10,267 bases of DNA from Ilumatobacteraceae bacterium. GTDB taxonomy: Bacteria > Actinomycetota > Acidimicrobiia > Acidimicrobiales > Ilumatobacteraceae. The position numbers and the translations under genes were made by a program. Shown piece by piece: positions 5,960 through 10,267 of this stretch (the stretch's first letter is position 1; each line of letters begins with the position of its first letter). The notes beneath the pieces were generated by a model that did no database searches, was not told the DNA's origin, and saw only the letters and a list, made by a program, of their open reading frames with translations. Location of the stretch: contig SKSP01000316.1 of assembly GCA_007122945.1 (NCBI GenBank), positions 1 to 10,267 of the forward strand, read 5' to 3'.

Positions 5960-6733
5960 TCAGCCGGGTGGCACGACGCCGAACGGGAGCGGGCCGGTGA
6001 CCTCGGGGTCGGCGCAGGTCACGCGGTCGAGGGAGCCACCGTCGTCGCCCGGCAGTGGCCGCCGGAACGACCACTCGGCGGTCGCCCCGGCGGCGACCCG
6101 CTCGACGGGGCGCCGGACGGTCGCCACCGTCAGACCGGATCCCGGTCGCTCGACCGTCACCACGACGGTGAACCCGGCACGGACGTCGCCCTCGTTGCGG
6201 AGCGTCCCTTCCACGAGGACCTGGCCGTCCTCCACGGCGCACGTGGTGACCGCGACGACGTGCGGCTCGGGGTTCTCGTAGCGGTCCAGGGCGCGGAACA
6301 ACGCGATCGTGAACACCAGCCCGGCGACCGCCATCGCGACGCCCGCGATGCCGGTGATCAGGCCGGCGAGGGCGAACCCGCGGCGGCCGACACGACGTGA
6401 CCGCCGGAGCCCGACGATCCCGAACACCACGGCGAGCACGGCCAGCAGGGCGCCGACGACGAACAGCACCGGCATCCAGCCGAACGCGAGCGACAGGATC
6501 CCGCAGGTGAGCGCGGCGACCGCGATCCCGTTGCCGGCGGGGGAGCCACCGCCCGGACCGGGTCGACCCCCGTGCGTGCGGTCGGGAATCGGATCGACGT
6601 AGCGCTCGCCGTCGGTCGCGACGTCGGCGGTCCAGACGACGCCGTTGTGGTAGCGGTACTCGTGGCGGCCGGTCGGGTCGGGGTACCAGTCCGGCCGTAC
6701 CGCGGGCGACGGTGGCGGGCCGGGGACGGTCAC
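5960..6733 (-). CDS. DUF2510 / DUF4190 membrane protein with extracytoplasmic C-terminal domain, 257 aa
   Basis: Residues 13-42 (RPDWYPDPTGRHEYRYHNG, then VVWTADVA) are a clear DUF2510 module, a short W/Y-rich domain found at the N terminus of many actinobacterial membrane proteins. A Gly/Pro linker follows, then NGIAVAALTCGILSLAF with two long hydrophobic segments (about 69-108 and 119-146, the first possibly a re-entrant or double pass), matching DUF4190. The C-terminal part from about 157 to 245 is beta-rich (VVAVTTCAVEDGQVLVEGTL, then RNEGD...AGFTVVVTVE), resembling FxLYD-type domains and probably exported; Cys165 and Cys240 may form a disulfide. Start GTG 6733 is preceded by TACATT. The stop is one base from the ABC subunit B stop, tail to tail, leaving no room for a terminator between them. 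The molecular function is unknown; a cell-envelope role is inferred. Confidence 0.87.
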   Translation of the reverse strand: MTVPGPPPSPAVRPDWYPDPTGRHEYRYHNGVVWTADVATDGERYVDPIPDRTHGGRPGPGGGSPAGNGIAVAALTCGILSLAFGWMPVLFVVGALLAVLAVVFGIVGLRRSRRVGRRGFALAGLITGIAGVAMAVAGLVFTIALFRALDRYENPEPHVVAVTTCAVEDGQVLVEGTLRNEGDVRAGFTVVVTVERPGSGLTVATVRRPVERVAAGATAEWSFRRPLPGDDGGSLDRVTCADPEVTGPLPFGVVPPG

Positions 6734-6740
6734 GGCCGGG

Positions 6741-6746
6741 AATGTA
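6741..6746 (-). promoter_or_regulatory. Candidate leaderless -10 (TACATT) of the DUF2510 gene
   Basis: On the minus strand TACATT is followed by 7 bases and the GTG start at 6733. It matches TAnnnT exactly in a GC-rich 53-base divergent spacer. No Shine-Dalgarno sequence lies between it and the start and no clear -35 box is seen. Confidence 0.45.
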
Positions 6747-6772
6747 CCGGTGCGCGAGCGCCGACCGGTCCC

Positions 6773-6778
6773 TACGCT
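6773..6778 (+). promoter_or_regulatory. Candidate leaderless -10 (TACGCT) of the histidine phosphatase gene
   Basis: TACGCT is followed by 8 bases and ATG 6787. It matches TAnnnT exactly, with no Shine-Dalgarno sequence between it and the start. It shares the divergent spacer with the DUF2510 promoter; the two hexamers are 26 bases apart, so polymerase binding at one could hinder the other. Confidence 0.45.
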
Positions 6779-6786
6779 CGACGGAC

Positions 6787-7464
6787 ATGGAGATCGTCTT
6801 CGTCCGCCACGCCCAGCCCGAGTGGGTCCGCGAGGGGCTGAACGTCGTCAACCCGCCGCTCACCGATCTCGGGCACCGGCAGGCCACGCAGCTCGCGGAT
6901 GCGCTCGCCGGCGAGGACTTCGACGAGGTGCTCGTCTCGCCGCTCACCCGGGCCCGCCAGACCGCCGCGCCGCTGCTCGAGCGGCTCGGGCGCGACGAGG
7001 CGATCGACGACTGGCTCGAGGAGATCCGCGACCCGGGCTGGCACGGCACGCCCGCGGAGAAGGCCGAGCAGGCCTACCGCGAGATGCGCGAGCGCCCGGT
7101 CGACCACCGGTGGGCCGGACTGGAGGACGGCGAGCCAGTGCGCGACTTCGTCGATCGCATCCGGCTCGGAGCGAGTCTGTTCCTCGCCGAGCGCGGCGTC
7201 GGGCGGGCCGAGCACGATCTGCCCGTCTGGAAGGTCGCCGAGCCGGGAGCGCGGATCCTGTTGATCGCCCACGCCGGCACGAACTCGGTGACGATGTCCC
7301 ACCTGCTCGGCCTGGAGCCGACGCCGTGGGAGTGGGACCGTTTCGTGCTCGGTCACGCCTCGATCAGTCGGCTCGAGGCGATCCCCGTGCACGAGTTCCA
7401 CACGTTCAGCCTGACCAAGCTGTCCGACACCGAACACCTCGCCGCGGCGGACCGGACCCGCTGA
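6787..7464 (+). CDS. Histidine phosphatase family protein (phosphoglycerate-mutase-like), 225 aa
   Basis: The N terminus MEIVFVRHAQPEW carries the RHx catalytic motif, with His8 as the residue that would be phosphorylated and Arg7 in the phosphate pocket. Further family landmarks are LTDLGHRQA (25-33), SPLTRARQTA (51-60, with Arg55), the acidic LEEI (77-80) as proton donor and the second histidine His162 in LLIAHAGT (158-165), where most members have SHG. Length is in the usual 200-230 range and no membrane segment or signal peptide is present, so it is cytoplasmic. The segment WHGTPAEKAEQAYREMR (85-101) is an insertion that likely forms the cap over the active site. It is a broad-range or unknown-substrate phosphatase rather than a glycolytic mutase, as far as can be judged. 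ATG 6787 directly opens the RHA domain, so the start is secure. The next gene begins 34 bases downstream with its own promoter candidate. Confidence 0.92.
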   Translation: MEIVFVRHAQPEWVREGLNVVNPPLTDLGHRQATQLADALAGEDFDEVLVSPLTRARQTAAPLLERLGRDEAIDDWLEEIRDPGWHGTPAEKAEQAYREMRERPVDHRWAGLEDGEPVRDFVDRIRLGASLFLAERGVGRAEHDLPVWKVAEPGARILLIAHAGTNSVTMSHLLGLEPTPWEWDRFVLGHASISRLEAIPVHEFHTFSLTKLSDTEHLAAADRTR

Positions 7465-7489
7465 CCGGAACCGGCCGGCGGTGTACCGT
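7461..7489 (+). promoter_or_regulatory. Candidate promoter of the aldehyde dehydrogenase-methyltransferase pair (CTGACC-17-TACCGT)
   Basis: CTGACC (7461-7466), close to a TTGACA -35 box, is separated by 17 bases from TACCGT (7484-7489), which is followed by 9 bases and ATG 7499. This is the best-formed two-box promoter in the window. The -35 overlaps the stop codon of the phosphatase gene. It supports ATG 7499 over GTG 7481, which would lie upstream of the predicted transcription start. Confidence 0.5.
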
Positions 7490-7498
7490 GCGGGGCCG

Positions 7499-8953
7499 AT
7501 GGGGCCGACCGAGATGTACATCGACGGAGCACGGGTCGGGGCCGCCGACGGGCGGACGTTCGACACGCTCGACCCGGCGACGGGCAGCGTGCTGGCGAGC
7601 GTGCCGCGAGGTGCCGCCGCCGACGTCGATCGAGCGGTGACCGCGGCCCGACGGGCCTTCGACGACGGCACGTGGGGCGCGGCCGTGGCCGAACGGGAGC
7701 GGTCCCGGATCCTGTTGCGGATGGCCGAGCTCGTCCGGGACCGCTTCGACGAGCTGGTCGAGCTCGAGGTCCGCGACTGCGGCAAACCGCTCGCCGACGC
7801 ACGTGGCGACATCGACGAGGTCGCCTTCATGTTCGAGTACTACGGGGGGTGGGCCACCAAGATCAGCGGCGACATCCCCCCGGTCGGCCCCGACGCGATG
7901 AGCCTGGTCGTGAAGGAGCCGGTCGGCGTCTGCGGGCTGATCGTGCCCTGGAACTACCCGATGCTGATGGCCGCCCAGAAGGTCGCCCCGGCGTTGGCCG
8001 CCGGCTGCACCGTCGTGCTCAAGCCGGCCGAGCAGACGCCGCTCACCGCGCTGCGGATGGCCGAGATCGCCGAGACGGCCGGCGTCCCCGCCGGTGTGTT
8101 CAACGTCGTGACCGGGTACGGCCCCGAGGCCGGCGAGCCGCTGCTGACCCACCCGGCGGTCGACAAGATCAGCTTCACCGGTTCGCGCGACGTCGGCATC
8201 CACATCCAGCGCACCTGCGCCGCGCAGCTCAAGCGGGTGACGCTGGAGCTCGGGGGCAAGAGCCCCAACATCGTGTTCGCCGACGCGGACATGACGGGCG
8301 CGATCCCCGGGACGTGCGCGGGCGTGTTCGGGAACCAGGGCGAGGTGTGCTCGGCCGGCAGCCGCGTGTTCGTCGAGCGGTCGATCTACGACGACGCGCT
8401 CGCCGCGATGACCGCCGAGGCGGCCGCGATCCGGCTCGGGTCGGGCCTCGACCCGGCGACCACGATGGGCCCGCTCGTGTCGGCCGAGCAACGCGACCGT
8501 GTGCTCGGCTACGTGGACGTCGGGCGGTCCGAGGGCGCCCACCTGGCGTTCCAGGGCGACGTCCCGACCGATCCCGCACTGGCGAACGGCTACTTCGTCG
8601 CTCCGGCCATCTTCGAGGCGACCTCGAACGACCTGCGCATCGCCCGCGAGGAGATCTTCGGGCCGGTGATGACGGTGATCCCGTTCGCCGACGTCGACGA
8701 CGTCGTCCGACTGGCGAACGACACCGAGTACGGCCTCGCCGCGGCGATCTGGACCCGGGACATCTCCCGCGCGTTGCGGACGGCGAAGGCGGTCCGGGCC
8801 GGGGTGGTGTGGATCAACGACAGCCAGCCCGCACCGAGCGAGTCCCTGTGGGGCGGCTACAAGCAGAGCGGCATCGGGCGCGAGCTCGGGCCGTACGCGC
8901 TCGACGCGTACCTCGAGACCAAGCAGATCTACGTCAACCTGGGGGGACGATGA
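7499..8953 (+). CDS. NAD(P)-dependent aldehyde dehydrogenase, betaine-aldehyde type, 484 aa
   Basis: A complete aldehyde dehydrogenase that would oxidise an aldehyde to the acid with NAD(P)+. Visible key residues are Asn152 in PWNYP, Lys175 in LKPAEQTP (cofactor), FTGSRDVG (226-233) at the cofactor fold, the general base Glu250 in LELGGKSP, the nucleophile Cys284 in GEVCSAGSR, and Glu385 in EEIFGPV. The C-terminal WGGYKQSGIGRELG (451-464) is typical of the betaine-aldehyde / aminoaldehyde dehydrogenase branch. Length is close to the usual 490 and no signal peptide is present, so it is cytoplasmic. The substrate is not settled: no choline oxidase or dehydrogenase gene is next to it, as would be expected for a betaine synthesis operon. 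ATG 7499 is favoured by the promoter; ATG 7514 is an alternative five codons in. Its stop overlaps the methyltransferase start by 4 bases (ATGA), so the two are translated together. Confidence 0.94.
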   Translation: MGPTEMYIDGARVGAADGRTFDTLDPATGSVLASVPRGAAADVDRAVTAARRAFDDGTWGAAVAERERSRILLRMAELVRDRFDELVELEVRDCGKPLADARGDIDEVAFMFEYYGGWATKISGDIPPVGPDAMSLVVKEPVGVCGLIVPWNYPMLMAAQKVAPALAAGCTVVLKPAEQTPLTALRMAEIAETAGVPAGVFNVVTGYGPEAGEPLLTHPAVDKISFTGSRDVGIHIQRTCAAQLKRVTLELGGKSPNIVFADADMTGAIPGTCAGVFGNQGEVCSAGSRVFVERSIYDDALAAMTAEAAAIRLGSGLDPATTMGPLVSAEQRDRVLGYVDVGRSEGAHLAFQGDVPTDPALANGYFVAPAIFEATSNDLRIAREEIFGPVMTVIPFADVDDVVRLANDTEYGLAAAIWTRDISRALRTAKAVRAGVVWINDSQPAPSESLWGGYKQSGIGRELGPYALDAYLETKQIYVNLGGR

Positions 8954-10080
8954 CCGAACACGCCGAGCAACGAGCCGGGCACCGGGCCGCTCCGGACCCG
9001 GACGCGCTGAAGCTGTACTCGTTCCAGGTGTTCACCAAGCTCGACGGCGCGGTGACCGCCGGGATGATCCACCTGGGCGACAAGCTGGGCCTGTTCCGGG
9101 CGCTCGCCGGGGCCGACGCCCCGCTGACGAGCGACGAGCTCGCCGCGGCCACCGGTCTCGCCGAGCGGTGGGTGCGGGAGTGGGCCTACAACCAGGCCGC
9201 CGGCGGCATCATCGTCGCCGAGACCCCCGACGACCCTGCCGATCCGGCACCTGTGCGCTTCGCGCTGACCCCCGAGGCCGTCGCCGTGCTCGCCAGCCCC
9301 GACCACCCGGCGTTCGGGATGGGCATGTTCCACCGGCTCCCGCAGACGATGCGGACCCTCGAGGAGATGCCCGAGAGCTTCGTCACCGGTATCGGCCACG
9401 ACTACGACAGCCACGGTCCGGAAGGGGCGGTCGGCATCGAGCGCAGCTTCGAGCCGTGGAGCAACGCGTTCTTGGTCCCCGTCGTACTGCCGATGCTCGA
9501 CGGCGTCGTCGAACGGCTCGAGCGCGGCGCCACCGTCGTCGACGTGGGGTGCGGCGCCGGCAGCGCGCTGCTCCGGATGGCCGAGGCGTTCCCGGCGTCG
9601 ACGTTCGTCGGGTACGACATCTCCCGGTACGCGCTCGACCGGGCGAACGCCAAGCTCGCCGAGAAGGGGCTGGCCAACGTGGCGTTCCAGGACCCCCGCG
9701 ACGATCCGATGCCGACCGACGGCTCGGTGGACCTGGTCACGACGTTCGACTGCATCCACGACATGACCGACCCGCAGGGGATGGTGCACGCCCTGCGGGC
9801 GATGCTCGCCGAGGACGGCACGTGGCTCCTCGTCGACATCAAGGCGCTCGACACGTTCGCCCAGAACGTCGCGAAGAACCCGATGGCGTCACTGATGTAC
9901 GGCATCAGCGTGCTGTCGTGCATGTCGTCGGCGCTGAGCGAACCGGGAGGTGCCGGCCTCGGCACGCTCGGCCTGCCGCCCTCGCGGGCGGAGGCGATGG
10001 CCCGCGCGGCCGGCTTCACCCGGTTCCGCAAGCTCGACGTCGACCACGCCGTCAACGCCTTCTACGAAGTGAGGCCGTGA
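8950..10080 (+). CDS. SAM-dependent methyltransferase with N-terminal winged helix (Rv2258c-like), 376 aa
   Basis: A class I methyltransferase that would transfer a methyl group from S-adenosylmethionine. Residues about 35-115 form a helical winged-helix-like domain (including LTSDELAAATGLAERWVREW), of the type that mediates dimerisation and shapes the substrate pocket in Rv2258c-like and O-methyltransferase proteins. The Rossmann domain starts near 193 with motif I VVDVGCGAGS (196-205), the acidic ribose-binding Asp223 in GYDIS, and FDCIHDMTDP (266-275) at the catalytic edge, where His270 could act as base. Length is close to Rv2258c (about 353) and related actinobacterial proteins. The methyl acceptor is unknown. 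The start ATG overlaps the dehydrogenase stop (ATGA), with GGGGGGA at 8941-8947 directly ahead as ribosome-binding sequence. The coupling suggests the same pathway as the dehydrogenase. A plausible alternative is a regulator-like methyltransferase, but motif I is intact. Confidence 0.9.
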   Translation: MTEHAEQRAGHRAAPDPDALKLYSFQVFTKLDGAVTAGMIHLGDKLGLFRALAGADAPLTSDELAAATGLAERWVREWAYNQAAGGIIVAETPDDPADPAPVRFALTPEAVAVLASPDHPAFGMGMFHRLPQTMRTLEEMPESFVTGIGHDYDSHGPEGAVGIERSFEPWSNAFLVPVVLPMLDGVVERLERGATVVDVGCGAGSALLRMAEAFPASTFVGYDISRYALDRANAKLAEKGLANVAFQDPRDDPMPTDGSVDLVTTFDCIHDMTDPQGMVHALRAMLAEDGTWLLVDIKALDTFAQNVAKNPMASLMYGISVLSCMSSALSEPGGAGLGTLGLPPSRAEAMARAAGFTRFRKLDVDHAVNAFYEVRP

Positions 10081-10118
10081 CCGCGGTTGCTCGTGGACGG
10101 GTCGCCATGGATACGACA

Positions 10119-10141
10119 GCCGCCCGCCCGCCCGGGGCGGC
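10119..10141 (+). terminator. Candidate GC-rich terminator hairpin after the methyltransferase gene
   Basis: GCCGCCC (10119-10125) and GGGCGGC (10135-10141) form a perfect 7-bp stem with a 9-base loop, 38 bases after the stop codon. No T-run follows, as is common for hairpin terminators in high-GC actinobacteria, so the call rests on position and stem only. Confidence 0.35.
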
Positions 10142-10150
10142 CCCGCTGCA

Positions 10151-10203
10151 TCGCTCGCTGGTCGAGATCGGAACGCCACGATCCGATTCGTGCCAGCAAG
10201 CGA
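10151..10203. repeat. 53-base two-tier hairpin in the non-coding 3' tail
   Basis: The outer arms TCGCTCGCTGG (10151-10161) and CCAGCAAGCGA (10193-10203) pair over 11 bases with one mismatch. Inside, separated by 5 bases on each side, ATCGGA (10167-10172) pairs perfectly with TCCGAT (10182-10187) around a 9-base loop. The stretch from 10081 to the window end (187 bases) shows no convincing gene and is less GC-biased than the coding regions. The structure could be a second terminator, a dispersed palindromic repeat or a small RNA; the sequence alone does not decide. Confidence 0.5.
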
Positions 10204-10267
10204 CATCGCACACCTGCCGCCATCGTGCCGTTCGGGGCGTGCCGGCGGTGCTGACGTGGAACCGCGC

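Noticed and set aside
5889..7049. Long minus-strand frame overlapping the DUF2510 and phosphatase genes
   Set aside because: It is a shifted frame of the DUF2510 gene, Arg-rich and without domains; the 5960-6733 frame has clear DUF2510 and membrane segments.
7481..7498. GTG 7481 as start of the aldehyde dehydrogenase
   Set aside because: It would place the start upstream of the candidate -10 at 7484-7489; ATG 7499 fits the family N terminus and the promoter better.
7672..8949. Apparent 426-codon N-terminal extension in frame with the methyltransferase
   Set aside because: It overlaps the aldehyde dehydrogenase in another frame and has an Arg/Gly-rich shadow composition. The ATGA overlap with a purine run at 8941-8947 marks the true methyltransferase start at 8950.
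7499..8953. Assigning betB (choline-to-betaine pathway) to the aldehyde dehydrogenase
   Set aside because: Only the branch resemblance supports it; there is no choline dehydrogenase, oxidase or transporter gene in the window, so no gene symbol is given.
10107..10267. ATG 10107 opening a frame that runs off the window
   Set aside because: The translation (starting MDTTAARPPG) has no family resemblance, its third-position GC bias falls off in the second half, and the frame lies across both hairpins. It remains possible but unsupported.

Overview
The window is very GC-rich, uses GTG starts freely, and carries families typical of high-GC Gram-positive bacteria: a DUF2510/DUF4190 membrane protein, an N-terminal SurA-type lipoprotein and a C-terminal fragment of a Peptidase_Mx-like zinc protein. 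This suggests an actinobacterium, and the overall gene style resembles marine or soil Acidimicrobiia such as Ilumatobacter relatives. That placement is an inference from composition and families, not from a marker gene. Ten coding regions fill almost the whole window. No rRNA, tRNA, CRISPR array, insertion sequence or phage gene is visible.

Layout, left to right. (1) 1-937, forward: the 3' part of a HExxH zinc metallopeptidase gene, then a small hypothetical gene preceded by an unusual GA-repeat leader. (2) 943-2241, reverse: a small one-TM membrane protein gene followed 27 bases downstream by a SurA-N lipoprotein gene. (3) 2312-5958, forward: two overlapping half-size ABC exporter genes that together make one heterodimer; the catalytic defects of the two subunits are complementary, giving one complete and one degenerate ATP site. 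(4) 5960-6733, reverse: a DUF2510/DUF4190 membrane protein. (5) 6787-7464, forward: a histidine-phosphatase-family (phosphoglycerate-mutase-like) enzyme. (6) 7499-10080, forward: an NAD(P)-dependent aldehyde dehydrogenase of the betaine-aldehyde type, overlapping by 4 bases a SAM-dependent methyltransferase with an N-terminal winged helix. (7) 10081-10267: non-coding as far as can be seen, with a candidate GC hairpin terminator and a strong 53-base two-tier hairpin.

Functional links supported by the arrangement are the ABC pair (same complex, translational coupling) and the aldehyde dehydrogenase/methyltransferase pair (overlapping start and stop, so probably one pathway; substrate unknown). 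The remaining genes look like ordinary chromosomal neighbours with separate promoters.

A cross-gene pattern: four genes that head transcription units have an exact TAnnnT hexamer ending 7 to 9 bases before the start codon, and a fifth has a close variant at 6. They lack a clear Shine-Dalgarno sequence, as expected for leaderless mRNAs. The coupled downstream genes and the small gene at 668 do have purine-rich upstream sequences. Low-complexity repeats in frame occur in three genes. I see no clear previously undescribed defence or mobile system; the most noteworthy items are the asymmetric exporter, the leaderless-promoter pattern, a G-quadruplex-like tract and the structured 3' tail.
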